From Diaminobutyricibacter sp. McL0608 (lineage in GTDB: Bacteria; Actinomycetota; Actinomycetes; Actinomycetales; Microbacteriaceae): 64,000 nucleotides of DNA. The position numbers were made by a program, and so were the translations under genes. Of the stretch, positions 16,937 through 25,199 are shown one piece after another. The stretch lies in NCBI RefSeq assembly GCF_039613825.1, contig NZ_CP154826.1, forward strand, positions 1,364,001-1,428,000, in the 5' to 3' direction. The notes beneath the pieces were generated by a model. The model was not told the origin of the DNA, made no database searches, and saw only the letters and a program-made list of their open reading frames with translations. Position 1 is the first letter of the stretch, and each line of letters opens with the position of its first letter.

Positions 16937-17892
16937 CAGTCGATCTCTCCCGCGTTCTCGGCGCCGTAGACCTCGACGAAGATGTCGTCGAGGGATTTCC
17001 TCGTCGGTGCGAAACGTCGCACGGTGAGGCCGGAATCGACGATCGTCCGAAGGATCTCACCCGGGTCCGCATCGCCGGTCACCTCGAGTTCAGCGTGGCC
17101 GTCCGCATCCGAGATGACGGTGTAGGCAGCCGACCGGGGGATCACGCCGTCGTGATCGACATGGACCACTGTTCCGCCGAACTGCTCCTGCACCTCCTCG
17201 ACCGTGCCGTACGCGCGCGAGACCCCGTCTTTCAGCAGGATGACGCGGTCGCAGAGACGCTCGACCTCCTCCATCTGGTGGGTCACCATCATCACCGTGG
17301 AGCCCGCCTTCTTCTGGTCGTCGATGATGTCCATCAGAAGGCGCCGGTTGACCGGGTCGAACCCTTTCGTGGGTTCGTCGAGGATCAGAAGGTCGGGATC
17401 GTTCATGATGGTCACCCCCAGCTGCACTTTCTGCTGCTGGCCACCGGACAGTTTGTCGAGCCGCACCTTCTCTTTGTCGGGGATGCCGACCCGTTCGAGA
17501 TAGTTCTGCGACCACCGGCGGGCCTCGTCACGGGCCAGCCCCTTGAGCTTGCCGAAATAGACCATCACGTCGATGACGGACTCTTTCTTGTAGAGCCCTC
17601 GCTCCTCGGGAAGGTAGCCCAGACGTTCGCCGGTCTCGGGGCTGAACGGACGACCGTCGATGTGGAGTACGCCGGCCGTCGGCTGGTAGATGCCGAGAAG
17701 GGCGCGGATCGTCGTCGTCTTGCCCGAGCCGTTGCTGCCGAGGAACCCGAACGTCTCGCCGCGCTGGATGTCGAACGACAGGTCGCGGATGACCGTCGTC
17801 TTGCCGAAATCCATCCGGAAATGATCGATGTGTACGAGCGGCGGCCCTGAAGTTGTACTCACTGAACCTAACTTATCGGCGTCCTGCGACAT
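16936..17892 (-). CDS. ABC transporter ATP-binding protein, NatA-like
   Basis: 318 residues. Walker A GSNGSGKT is at 52-59, followed by the Q-loop region LPEERGLYKK, signature LSGGQQQKVQLG, Walker B LLILDEPTKGFDP and the H-loop VTHQ. The C-terminal about 80 residues form the accessory domain seen in NatA/DrrA-type ATPases. It energises the adjacent permease. The frame starts at ATG 17892, with the ABC core beginning near residue 20; a shorter start is possible. Confidence 0.9.
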   Translation of the reverse strand: MSQDADKLGSVSTTSGPPLVHIDHFRMDFGKTTVIRDLSFDIQRGETFGFLGSNGSGKTTTIRALLGIYQPTAGVLHIDGRPFSPETGERLGYLPEERGLYKKESVIDVMVYFGKLKGLARDEARRWSQNYLERVGIPDKEKVRLDKLSGGQQQKVQLGVTIMNDPDLLILDEPTKGFDPVNRRLLMDIIDDQKKAGSTVMMVTHQMEEVERLCDRVILLKDGVSRAYGTVEEVQEQFGGTVVHVDHDGVIPRSAAYTVISDADGHAELEVTGDADPGEILRTIVDSGLTVRRFAPTRKSLDDIFVEVYGAENAGEID

Positions 17893-17906
17893 CCGCTCGG
17901 TATTCG

Positions 17907-18485
17907 TTATGACGAAGTGACGCTCGTCTCAGCTGTACCCTTCACGCTGCCCGTCGTCTGGGCATCGTCGTGGAACACGACGCAGGTCGCGGTGCGGTCG
18001 CCGTCGCTCGTCCAGCCGGACTCGGTGGGCGTGTAGTAGTCGTAGTCGAGATCAGAACTCTCGACCCCGATGCCGACGTAGGGCGCGAACGCCCCATGGC
18101 AGGCATCGTCGGCCAGCGCCTGGACGGCGTCGTCGCCAGGGTAGGCCGACGAACCGGACAGCTTTGGAAGCGCGTAGATCTCGCTGTCGTGCGCGGAGGC
18201 GCAATCCACCACGTTGAGTCCGAGGATGACCGTGTAATCGAGCGCCACGAGGTCGTTGACACAGTCGCCGACCCTCAGATCGGCGAAATCCGTGTTGCCG
18301 CGGTAGACCCGGTCCGTCGGAGTGGGTGTCGGTGTGGACTGGTCTTTGCTCAGAAAGTGCTGCGCGACCCGACGGAACTCGTCGACCACCGGAGGCGGCA
18401 CGCAGGCAGTGAGTGCCGGCGTTGCGACCGCCAGGATCAGTGCGAAGACCATCGGCCTGAGGCGTCGGCGGGTTGCCGTCTTCAC
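17907..18485 (-). CDS. Septum formation family lipoprotein
   Basis: 192 residues from GTG 18485. The signal peptide MVFALILAVATPALTAC ends in the lipobox LTAC, so the protein is likely lipid-anchored on the outer face of the membrane. A proline/threonine linker (STPTPTPTD) is followed by a domain with four spaced cysteines (VGDCVNDL, VVDCASAHDSEIYA, DDACHGAF, RTATCVVF) and a YTPTESGW segment, the pattern of the septum-formation family PF13845. The GTG overlaps the hisN stop by 4 nt (GTGA). The exact role in division is not established for this protein. Confidence 0.8.
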   Translation of the reverse strand: MKTATRRRLRPMVFALILAVATPALTACVPPPVVDEFRRVAQHFLSKDQSTPTPTPTDRVYRGNTDFADLRVGDCVNDLVALDYTVILGLNVVDCASAHDSEIYALPKLSGSSAYPGDDAVQALADDACHGAFAPYVGIGVESSDLDYDYYTPTESGWTSDGDRTATCVVFHDDAQTTGSVKGTAETSVTSS

Positions 18486-19276
18486 GCCAGCGCCTCGAGA
18501 AGCGCGTCGTGCAGGTGGCCGTTGCTCGCGAGCGAACTGCCCTCGTCGAGGTCGTGGCCGCCGGGGACCGTGGTGAACCGTCCGCCGGCTTCCTCGACGA
18601 TCGGGATCAGCGCTGCCACATCGTACGATTTCACTCCGAACTCGCCGACCGCGTCGATGAGACCCTCGGCGAGGAGCATGTACGACCACATGTCGCCGTA
18701 CGCCCGGTCACGCCAGACACGGCGCGTGAGCGCGATCAGGCGGTCGAGGTAACCGGCGCCATCCCATTGCGCGATGCTCTGGAAACTGATGGATGCGTCC
18801 GCCAGGTCACTCACACCCGACACCCGGATGCGTCGGGACGCGCCGCCGTCTTCGGCCAGCCATGCACCGGAGCCCCTGGCCGCCCACCAGCGTTTGCCGA
18901 GGGCGGGAGAGCTCACAACGCCGACCTGCGGAACATCGTCTACGACAAGCGCGATCAGGGTTCCCCAGACCGGGACGCCGCGAAGGAAGTTCGCTGTGCC
19001 GTCGATCGGGTCGATGATCCATCGCCGTGTCGAATCGCCTTCAGTCCCGTATTCCTCTCCGAGGATGCCGTCCGCTGGTCGCTCCGCGGCCACCAACCCG
19101 CGGATGGCGCGTTCGACGCTCTGGTCCGCATCCGTCACCGGTGTGCGGTCGGGCTTCGTCGTGACCTTCAGGTCGAGCGAACGGAAGCGATCGCTCGAAA
19201 TGCGGTCCGCCGCGTCAGCGAGGCGGAGGGCGAGTGCGAGGTCGTCGTCGAGCGATGCATCCGGGGTGGTCGTCAC
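18482..19276 (-). CDS. hisN: Histidinol-phosphatase, inositol monophosphatase family
   Basis: 264 residues from GTG 19276. It carries the Mg2+-dependent phosphatase motifs: TPVTDADQ, GEEYGTE, WIIDPIDGTANFLRG and a C-terminal SYDVAALIPIVEEAGG. The sequence agrees closely with the actinobacterial HisN type, which removes phosphate from L-histidinol phosphate in histidine biosynthesis, though inositol-phosphate or fructose-bisphosphate activity cannot be excluded from sequence. Other his genes are not in the window. A longer frame exists upstream to 19369, but conserved sequence begins after the GTG. Confidence 0.85.
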   Translation of the reverse strand: MTTTPDASLDDDLALALRLADAADRISSDRFRSLDLKVTTKPDRTPVTDADQSVERAIRGLVAAERPADGILGEEYGTEGDSTRRWIIDPIDGTANFLRGVPVWGTLIALVVDDVPQVGVVSSPALGKRWWAARGSGAWLAEDGGASRRIRVSGVSDLADASISFQSIAQWDGAGYLDRLIALTRRVWRDRAYGDMWSYMLLAEGLIDAVGEFGVKSYDVAALIPIVEEAGGRFTTVPGGHDLDEGSSLASNGHLHDALLEALA

Positions 19277-19435
19277 GCTTTCAGAATAGTGATGGGATAG
19301 CCGGATGCGGTGCCCACGCTGCCATTTTCGGCTCGCGCATCCGCCCGCCAGAGGCCGAGTGATGCTCAACTGGCATCCGGCCCGCGACGGATGCTAGTGT
19401 TATCCCTCGGTTCGGGTTCTGATTCGACACCGACT

Positions 19436-19511
19436 GCACCTCTAGCTCAATCGGCAGAGCAACTGACTCTTAATCAGTGGGTTCAGGGTTCAAGTCCCTG
19501 GGGGTGCACCA
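19436..19511 (+). tRNA. tRNA-Lys (CTT)
   Basis: 76-nt tRNA with the CCA end encoded. The acceptor stem GCACCTC pairs with GGGGTGC (one G-U). The anticodon loop is CTCTTAA, giving anticodon CUU, which reads AAG lysine. The T-arm GGGTTCAAGTCCC is standard. A 13-bp hairpin follows 5 nt downstream. Confidence 0.96.
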
Positions 19512-19516
19512 TAGAG

Positions 19517-19553
19517 ACAGCCCTTGACCGGCAATTTACTGGTCAAGGGCTGT
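19517..19553. terminator. Hairpin after tRNA-Lys, probably bidirectional terminator
   Basis: A perfect 13-bp stem (ACAGCCCTTGACC / GGTCAAGGGCTGT) with an 11-nt loop between the tRNA and the convergent gene at 19599-20048. There is no U-run, as is common for high-GC Actinobacteria. Confidence 0.7.
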
Positions 19554-19598
19554 TGTCGTAATGTGCTGGGTGCGTCTCCCGCGGAAAACCCACTGCTT

Positions 19599-20048
19599 TC
19601 AGCCCTGACCCTGGTCCCAGAGCCGCCAGCCGGCCTTCGTCTGCCGGAAGCACAACGACCAGGGCTCGGTGCCTGCATCCATGGAACCGTCGCTGCTCGC
19701 GGTGATCGTGATCATGTAGGCCATGCATTCTCCGTCATCGCCAGTCCGGGACAGGAGTTTGTACGAGATCAGTCGCGGGTCGTCGCACCACGCCCAGGTG
19801 TTGGACGTCGTCAGCGCCCGGGTCATACCGCAGTCGTGATGCTTCGCGGCCTCGACGTACGTGCGGGCGACTGTCGACATTGGGGCGAACGAGGCGGGGA
19901 CAGGACCCCGGGGCGTCACGGGCTGCGGGTTGAGCAGCACAAAGGCTAACGCGAGGCAGCCTGCGAAACCGACGACGATGGCCAGAGCCACTACCAGGAT
20001 CCTGGGGCGGAACCGGCCTGTGGCCGCAGGCTTCGGCGCGGATGGCAT
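19599..20048 (-). CDS. Hypothetical membrane-anchored protein
   Basis: 149 residues. The basic N-terminus is followed by one transmembrane helix (about 17-40), then an extracellular domain with four cysteines (HDCGMT, AWCDD, GECMAY, SLCFRQ) and a conserved-looking WRLWDQG end. The layout resembles small DUF4878/NTF2-like secreted proteins (VARTYVEAAKHHDCG ... ), but I cannot assign a family with certainty. Convergent with tRNA-Lys across the hairpin. Confidence 0.65.
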   Translation of the reverse strand: MPSAPKPAATGRFRPRILVVALAIVVGFAGCLALAFVLLNPQPVTPRGPVPASFAPMSTVARTYVEAAKHHDCGMTRALTTSNTWAWCDDPRLISYKLLSRTGDDGECMAYMITITASSDGSMDAGTEPWSLCFRQTKAGWRLWDQGQG

Positions 20049-20130
20049 GATGCGAACCTAGCGCCGCCACCCGGCGGCGGGTCGGACGCTGATGGTTCGT
20101 TTCTCGTGTCTCGGGGGTCCTAGCACCTGC

Positions 20131-20469
20131 TCATGCCTCGGCCGGGCGGCTGCTGGGACGGTCCGAGCCTCGCTTCCGAACCTCGCGGAGCACGATCTGT
20201 TCCGGGCACACGGTCGAGAGGAAGTCGCCGACGGACAGGGCGAGCCTGTCGCTCACGAGCGAGTAGAGGATGCGGTTGGCGTCACGGCGCTCCGAGACGA
20301 GGCCGGCCTGGCGCAGCACGCTGAGGTGCCGGGAGATGGTCGGACCGGTGGCCTTGAATCGCGCGGCGATCTCGCCGGCGGCGAGTTCACCATCCTTGAG
20401 GTCCTGCAAGATCTGTCGCCGGGTCGGATGCGCGAGAGCGGCGAAGACCTCACTCGCTGTATCTGCCAT
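20131..20469 (-). CDS. ArsR family regulator, SdpR-like
   Basis: 112 residues. The winged helix-turn-helix begins FAALAHPTRRQILQDLKDGELAAGEIAARF and continues TGPTISRHLSVLRQAGLVSERRD, a classic ArsR/SdpR core without the metal-binding CxC motif, so it probably senses something other than a metal. It is divergent from the NAD(P)-binding protein gene at 20537, with a 10-bp inverted repeat between, and likely represses both. Confidence 0.88.
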   Translation of the reverse strand: MADTASEVFAALAHPTRRQILQDLKDGELAAGEIAARFKATGPTISRHLSVLRQAGLVSERRDANRILYSLVSDRLALSVGDFLSTVCPEQIVLREVRKRGSDRPSSRPAEA

Positions 20470-20473
20470 GTTT

Positions 20474-20514
20474 GCAATATAGCACCATTGCTATATAGAG
20501 TTTAGCTATATTGC
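20474..20514. promoter_or_regulatory. ArsR operator region
   Basis: Perfect 10-bp arms GCAATATAGC (20474-20483) and GCTATATTGC (20505-20514), with a further partial copy TTGCTATATAG (20488-20498) between them. The AT-rich stretch stands out against the GC-rich background and covers both promoters. Confidence 0.65.
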
Positions 20515-20536
20515 TAATAAGCGAAGGAGCAAGGTC

Positions 20537-21451
20537 ATGCGGGTTGCGATCACCGGTGGTACTGGATTCGTCGGGCGCCACCTCGCCGAGCGGCTGAACC
20601 CCGCAGACACTGTGATCGTCTCGCGCCGTACCGGCGTCTCGATCGACGATGTGGATGCACTGGCTGCGGCATTCGCAGGCTGCGACGTCGTCGCACATTG
20701 TGCCGGCATCAATCGCGAGCTTGGCGACCAGACGTTCGAACGCGTACACGTTGCGGGCACTCACGCGGTCGTTGAGGCCGCCCGTCGAGCGGGAATGAAG
20801 CGGATCGTCATGGTCAGCTTCCTGCGTGCGAGACCCGATTGCGGGTCGGCCTACCACGAGACGAAGTGGGCCGCCGAGGAGCTCGTGCGGCACTCCGGGA
20901 TCGATCACACGATCCTCAAGGCTGGAATGATCTACGGTCCGGGTGACCACATGGTGAACCACGTGACCCGTGCAGTACGAACGGTGCCCATCTTCGCGAC
21001 CGTCGGCTTTCGTGAGCGGACGGTCCGACCGATTCCTGTCGAGGACGCGATCGATGTGCTGGTCGCAGCCCTTGAGGGCCGCATCCCTGAACCCACGGTC
21101 GCGGTGATGGGAGCGGAGGAGTTCACGCTCGGAGAGGCCGTGCGCCGGATCGCCCGCGTGGCGGGGCGTCGGCCCGTCTTCTTCCCGGCCCCCGTCTGGA
21201 CGATACGAGCGCTCGCACAATTGACCGAGTGGACGATGGTCGTACCACTCGTCGCCAAAGCCCAAGCCCGGATGCTCGATGAGGGTGTGAGCGAGCCGGC
21301 GCCATCTGCACCTGAGCTGCCTGAGGACATCCGCCCCTCACGCCCGTTCAGTGACGAGCGGATACGCGCCGCGCTTCCTGTCGGCCGATTTGGCCTCGAC
21401 GATCTACGAATCATGCACTGGCGGTCCAAGCAGCGTCGGCGCGCTGTGTGA
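20537..21451 (+). CDS. NAD(P)-binding atypical SDR (NmrA/NDUFA9-like)
   Basis: 304 residues with Rossmann motif TGGTGFVGRH (6-15), a following SRRTGVSIDDVDALAAAF segment, and YHETKWAAEELV near 103-114, with the YxxxK catalytic pattern. The C-terminal part (MGAEEFTLGEAVRRIARVAGR) resembles atypical SDRs related to complex I NDUFA9. It is probably a reductase or epimerase; the substrate is unknown. GAAGGAG is upstream of the ATG. It may head a unit with the SRPBCC and methyltransferase genes. Confidence 0.82.
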   Translation: MRVAITGGTGFVGRHLAERLNPADTVIVSRRTGVSIDDVDALAAAFAGCDVVAHCAGINRELGDQTFERVHVAGTHAVVEAARRAGMKRIVMVSFLRARPDCGSAYHETKWAAEELVRHSGIDHTILKAGMIYGPGDHMVNHVTRAVRTVPIFATVGFRERTVRPIPVEDAIDVLVAALEGRIPEPTVAVMGAEEFTLGEAVRRIARVAGRRPVFFPAPVWTIRALAQLTEWTMVVPLVAKAQARMLDEGVSEPAPSAPELPEDIRPSRPFSDERIRAALPVGRFGLDDLRIMHWRSKQRRRAV

Positions 21452-21503
21452 GGGCGATGTGAACCTTGTGGGCTTCCGGCTCGTGTAATTCACTGAGGAG
21501 GAC

Positions 21504-21557
21504 GTGGGCAGCGAGGCCCAGCAACCGAAACTCGTCTGCCCAGAGCCGACACCATGA
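21504..21557 (+). CDS. Possible 17-codon leader ORF before the SRPBCC gene
   Basis: GTG at 21504, preceded by GAGGAGG (21495-21501), encodes VGSEAQQPKLVCPEPTP and ends TGA 21555-21557, overlapping the SRPBCC ATG (ATGA). The SRPBCC gene itself lacks a good ribosome binding site, so translation could be coupled. The spacing of only 2 nt is short, so the case is weak. Confidence 0.25.
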   Translation: MGSEAQQPKLVCPEPTP

Positions 21558-22021
21558 CATTCAGAACCGAGAGCCGAATCTCAGTCGCCGGGAGCATCGA
21601 TGACGTGTGGGCATATCTGTGCGATGTCGGACGCTGGTCGGAGTGGGCGCCGACAGTGCTGGAGTGCCGGATTCGCGACGGCGGTGCGCTGCGCCCGGAC
21701 GCGTGGGTGGACCAGCGAGCGAAGGATCTGGGGTTCAACCACAAGCGGAGTGAGCAGGTGACAGCCGTCGACCCGCCCCACTCCATGTCATTCGTCGGCA
21801 CGATGGGCACGTCCGTCGCGCGATGGGGAATGGAATTCGAGCCCGAGGGCGACCTGCACACCAACGCAATGATGTGGGTGGAGGTCGATCTCGCCAATGT
21901 CATGCGCGCCATCCCCGGCCCCTCGCTCCAAGGTCAAGTGCAGCGCGTGAGCGACATCGAGATGGCGGCGATCAAAGCCGCAGTCGAGGCCGATGTGCAG
22001 GCGGGCGCGGGGTCACCGTGA
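21554..22021 (+). CDS. SRPBCC (START/polyketide cyclase-like) protein
   Basis: 155 residues. It begins FRTESRISVAGSIDDVWAYLCDVGRWSEWAPTV, the start of the SRPBCC hydrophobic-ligand-binding fold, and has the central beta strands (HSMSFVGTMG, ARWGMEFEPEG). It may bind or modify a small hydrophobic compound. It overlaps the next gene, a methyltransferase, by 4 nt (GTGA), suggesting a joint role. Confidence 0.78.
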   Translation: MTFRTESRISVAGSIDDVWAYLCDVGRWSEWAPTVLECRIRDGGALRPDAWVDQRAKDLGFNHKRSEQVTAVDPPHSMSFVGTMGTSVARWGMEFEPEGDLHTNAMMWVEVDLANVMRAIPGPSLQGQVQRVSDIEMAAIKAAVEADVQAGAGSP

Positions 22022-22701
22022 GCCGGGCCGACAGCACCCGAGAGCGGCTGATCGAGATCTACCGCAAAAAGGCCAGGCATTACGATTTCACCTCCCGGCT
22101 CTACCCGGCGCCCGGATACCCGCAGCGCGGGCAACGTCTGCGCGCTGTTGAGGCGCTCGGCCTTCGTGAAGGTGACTCGGTCGTCGACATCGCCTGCGGC
22201 ACTGGCCTGAACTTCCCGCTGATCCAGGAGGCCATCGGACCCGGTGGCCGGATCGTCGGCGTCGATCTGACGGACGCGATGCTCGCCCGCGCCCGGGACC
22301 GGGTCGAGGCGAATGGCTGGAGCAATGTCAGCCTTGTTCAGTCCGACGCGGCCGAGTACGGTTTCCCGGCCGAGGTCGACGCGATCCTGTCCACGTACGC
22401 GATGACGCAGGTGCCCGAGTCCGGAAAGGTGATCGCGCACGGCGCAGCGGCGCTCTCCGGCGGTGGTCGCTGGGTCGTGCTGGATCTCAAGATCCCCGAC
22501 AGCACACCTGAGTGGCTCTCTCGGCTCGGAATCGCGACGGTGCGGACGTCCGCATCGCTCGACGAGTGGATCGCGCGCCGCCCGTGGGAGACGATCCGCG
22601 CGGCGATGCAGGAACGGCTGGTTGAGCCCTCGTGGACTGAGCTGTGCTTCGGGACGGCGTTCCTCGCCGCCGGGTCAGGCCCCGGATCCTTCACCGACTG
22701 A
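22018..22701 (+). CDS. SAM-dependent class I methyltransferase
   Basis: 227 residues from GTG 22018. Motif I is VVDIACGTGLNFPLI, with GVDLTDAMLARARDR as motif post I; LSTYAMTQVPES lies at motif II. The family resemblance is to phosphatidylethanolamine/ubiquinone-type methyltransferases. The conserved N-terminal RKKARHYDFTSRLYP segment fits phospholipid N-methyltransferase-like proteins. The substrate is not certain. It is translationally coupled to the SRPBCC gene. Confidence 0.85.
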   Translation: MSRADSTRERLIEIYRKKARHYDFTSRLYPAPGYPQRGQRLRAVEALGLREGDSVVDIACGTGLNFPLIQEAIGPGGRIVGVDLTDAMLARARDRVEANGWSNVSLVQSDAAEYGFPAEVDAILSTYAMTQVPESGKVIAHGAAALSGGGRWVVLDLKIPDSTPEWLSRLGIATVRTSASLDEWIARRPWETIRAAMQERLVEPSWTELCFGTAFLAAGSGPGSFTD

Positions 22702-22708
22702 AGTCGGT
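22693..22708. terminator. Small hairpin at the methyltransferase stop
   Basis: ACCGACT-GA-AGTCGGT, a perfect 7-bp inverted repeat that includes the stop codon, followed by GGTCA repeated three times (22713-22727). It lies between convergent genes. The 2-nt loop means the real stem is shorter. Confidence 0.35.
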
Positions 22709-22719
22709 CTCGGGTCAGG

Positions 22720-23409
22720 TCAGGTCAGGTCGAGCGACGGCTTTCTCACGTGGCCGATCGTTGCGACCGTGATGACGATGAGCGCGGCGATGGCGAGGCC
22801 GAGGGCGATCTGGACGTGGAGTGCTGCTGCGCCGACGAGGGCTCCGAGGCCGATCAGCACGACCGCGCCGGCCCGGCGCTTCCAGGCTTGACCCGTTTTT
22901 GCGCCGAGGACGGAATCGGCCGCCAGGCCTGTGAGGGTCGAGGTGACGACGACCGTGGTGACGTCTTTGACGGCGATGTGGCGGGCTGCAGCGGCCTGCA
23001 TTCCCATCGCGAGGCCGAGCGCTCCTGTGGCGACGTATTGAAGTGAGAGCGGAACTGCACCGCCGAACGGGGCGAGCACGATCGCCGCGGCGGCGAGAAT
23101 GCCGCCCACGACGGCGAATAGGGTGGTGGACCTGTGTGTCCAGCCTGAGGGGATGGGTCGCAGAACGCGTCCGGCGATTGCGGCACCGCCCATGAAGAGG
23201 ACGAGTGCGACAACGGGGCCGAGCACCGGAAGGTGGTCGGCCCCGAGGAGGCCCATGCCCAGGATCACGACGTTTCCGGTCATGTTCCCCGTGAAGACGC
23301 GGTCGAGTCCGAGATAGCCGACGGCGTCGATCATTCCTGTCGAGAACGTGAGCGCCAGCATGAGAGCCAGGTGAAGTCGCTCGTGGTCTGTGGGATTGGC
23401 GGCCGTCAT
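22720..23409 (-). CDS. YoaK/DUF1275 family membrane protein
   Basis: 229 residues with about six transmembrane helices. The family opening FSTGMIDAVGYLGLDRVFTGNMTGNVVILG (about 22-51) is diagnostic of DUF1275. A GMQAAAARHIAVKDVTTVVVTSTLTG segment is the second conserved block. The function is unknown; small-molecule transport has been proposed for the family. A Shine-Dalgarno GAGGAG is upstream of the ATG. Confidence 0.85.
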   Translation of the reverse strand: MTAANPTDHERLHLALMLALTFSTGMIDAVGYLGLDRVFTGNMTGNVVILGMGLLGADHLPVLGPVVALVLFMGGAAIAGRVLRPIPSGWTHRSTTLFAVVGGILAAAAIVLAPFGGAVPLSLQYVATGALGLAMGMQAAAARHIAVKDVTTVVVTSTLTGLAADSVLGAKTGQAWKRRAGAVVLIGLGALVGAAALHVQIALGLAIAALIVITVATIGHVRKPSLDLT

Positions 23410-23460
23410 GGTTCTCCTCGCTGTGCGGGTGTGCGATGTGCTGAACCCGACCGCGAAATC

Positions 23461-24747
23461 CTATCGGCTCGGTACGTCCGTACCGTTCTCGGAAGGCCCG
23501 GGCAGAGCGTCGCGGGCGCGCTCGAGATGGGCTCGCTCGCTGGTGTTTCCTGCGAGGCCGATCGCAACGGTGTAAGCCTCGGCGGCCTCACTGAAGCGGC
23601 CGGTTCTGCGGAGCAGGTCCGCCCTGACCGTGTGAAGGGCGACGACGTCGACGAGATCGAGGGACTCCACGAGACGCAGTGCAGCATCCGGACCCTCCAC
23701 CTCCGACACGGCGACCGCCCTATTCAGAGCGACGAGGGGCGTCGGTGCGATCGCGAGGAGTTGGTCGTACAGCGCCAGTATCTGCCGCCAGTCTGTGTCA
23801 GCGGATGTGCGCGCATCCGTGTGCACCGCGTTGATGGCGGCCTGCACTTGGTAAGGTCCGGGGCGGTCGCGACGCAGGCACTGCCGGACGAGGTCGTGGC
23901 CCTCCTCGATGAGGGCTGCATCCCAGCGCGAGCGGTCCTGCTCTGCGAGGAGGACGAGGTCGCCGCCGGCCGTCACGCGCGCCGGTCGCCGTGCCTGAAT
24001 GAGCAGCATGAGCGCGAGAAGGCCGAGGACTTCTGGCTCGTCTGGCATCAGTTGGGCGAGGAGACGACCGAGCCGGGTGGCTTCGTCGCACAGGTCGTCG
24101 CGGATCAGGTCGCCTCCTGCGTGGGCAGAGTACCCCTCGTTGAAGATCAGGTAGATCACCGCCAGGACAGACGTGAGCCGATCGGGGAGGTCTGCGTCGC
24201 GGGGGATGCGGAAAGGGATGCGCGCGTCGCGGATCTTGCCCTTCGCCCGCACGATGCGCTGTGCCATGGTCGTTTCGGAGACGAAGAAAGCCTGGGCGAT
24301 CTCCGGGGTCGTCAATCCGCCGAGAAGGCGAAGGGTCAACGCGACCTGTGCCTGCCTCCCGAGCGCCGGGTGGCAGCAGGTGAAAATCAGGCGAAGTCGT
24401 TCGTCTTGCACCGGACCCTCCTCGAGCGGCGTGGACTGCGCGTGGATCAGGGCTGCTTCCGCATGGCGGTCGTGTCGTGTCGCGTCGCGTCTCAGCCGAT
24501 CGATCGCGCGATTGCGGGCTGTGGTGATGATCCAGCCTGCTGGGCTCGGCGGTGTTCCCTCCGCGGGCCAGCGTTTCACCGCGATTTCGAATGCATCCTG
24601 TACAGCGTCTTCAGCGATGTCGATATCCCCGAAGACGCGGTACAGGATGGCGACGGCTCTTCCGTATTCGGCGCGGAAGACCGACGTGATGGCGGTTTCT
24701 GTCGTGGTCGTCGGCATCCGTGTCCTACTCGCTGGAGTGCGTTTCAC
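23461..24747 (-). CDS. ECF sigma factor, ECF42-type with C-terminal TPR-like extension (copy 1)
   Basis: 428 residues. Sigma region 2 is [34 protein letters not shown] and region 4 is [28 protein letters not shown]. After residue 185 a 240-residue extension begins [16 protein letters not shown] and continues as helical repeats, as described for ECF42 (SigJ-like DUF6596). No anti-sigma factor is nearby; the extension is thought to control activity. The GTG start at 24747 overlaps the DGPF-protein stop by 4 nt; ATG 24717 is an alternative. A paralog is at 58143-59378. Confidence 0.9.
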   Translation of the reverse strand: MKRTPASRTRMPTTTTETAITSVFRAEYGRAVAILYRVFGDIDIAEDAVQDAFEIAVKRWPAEGTPPSPAGWIITTARNRAIDRLRRDATRHDRHAEAALIHAQSTPLEEGPVQDERLRLIFTCCHPALGRQAQVALTLRLLGGLTTPEIAQAFFVSETTMAQRIVRAKGKIRDARIPFRIPRDADLPDRLTSVLAVIYLIFNEGYSAHAGGDLIRDDLCDEATRLGRLLAQLMPDEPEVLGLLALMLLIQARRPARVTAGGDLVLLAEQDRSRWDAALIEEGHDLVRQCLRRDRPGPYQVQAAINAVHTDARTSADTDWRQILALYDQLLAIAPTPLVALNRAVAVSEVEGPDAALRLVESLDLVDVVALHTVRADLLRRTGRFSEAAEAYTVAIGLAGNTSERAHLERARDALPGPSENGTDVPSR

Positions 24748-25091
24748 TCGCTTTGGATGGGCCGGACCTCGATCGGCACGCCGATTGCTTCGGCCATGCG
24801 GCGGCCCCAGTCGAGTGCTGCATCCAACTCCGGAGCTTCGATGATCGAGAAGCCGCCGAGCACTTCCTTGCTCTCGACATACGGTCCGTCGGTCACGAGC
24901 ACCTCCCCGGGCGCTGGGGTGAGAACCGTGGCGGTACTGGGTGGGTACAGGCCGCCCGCGAACACCCAGGCTCCGGCCTTGCGGAGATCGGCGTTCAGCG
25001 ACTCGAGATTGGCGGTGATCTGTGCGAGCGTCTCCGGGTCGGGCATGCTCCCGCCTTCCGGGTAGTAGACGCTGAGCAGGTACTGGGTCAT
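24744..25091 (-). CDS. YCII/DGPF family protein (copy 1)
   Basis: 115 residues. The YCII-related domain begins [14 protein letters not shown] and contains the hallmark DGPY variant in [16 protein letters not shown]. Such DGPF proteins are nearly always encoded next to ECF42 sigma factors, as here, and are their likely targets. The biochemical role is unknown. An ECF42-like promoter lies 47 nt upstream of the ATG, and a 17-bp palindrome sits in the leader. Confidence 0.9.
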   Translation of the reverse strand: MTQYLLSVYYPEGGSMPDPETLAQITANLESLNADLRKAGAWVFAGGLYPPSTATVLTPAPGEVLVTDGPYVESKEVLGGFSIIEAPELDAALDWGRRMAEAIGVPIEVRPIQSE

Positions 25092-25109
25092 GATTCCTCC
25101 AGGTTCATG

Positions 25110-25126
25110 GTCGGCACGGTGCCGAC
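25110..25126. promoter_or_regulatory. Palindrome in the DGPF/sigma operon leader
   Basis: GTCGGCAC-G-GTGCCGAC, perfect 8-bp arms, between the predicted transcription start (about 25132) and the ATG at 25091. It could be an operator or an RNA hairpin. No counterpart is seen in the second module. Confidence 0.4.
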
Positions 25127-25138
25127 TCTCACCCTCTA

Positions 25139-25165
25139 CACGAATGGGGTGCGGCGAATTCGACA
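25139..25165 (-). promoter_or_regulatory. ECF42-like promoter, module 1
   Basis: On the minus strand: -35 TGTCGA (25165-25160), exactly 17 nt, then -10 CGTG (25142-25139). The same spacing and hexamer precede the second DGPF gene. As I recall, TGTCGA with a CGTC-like -10 is the described ECF42 target motif. Confidence 0.6.
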
Positions 25166-25199
25166 GTCTGATCGCGTCCGATCTGACTGCATCCGATCG

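Noticed and set aside
23233-25065. 610-residue plus-strand frame opposite the ECF42 sigma gene
   Set aside because: Antisense shadow; crosses several gene ends and shows no motif.
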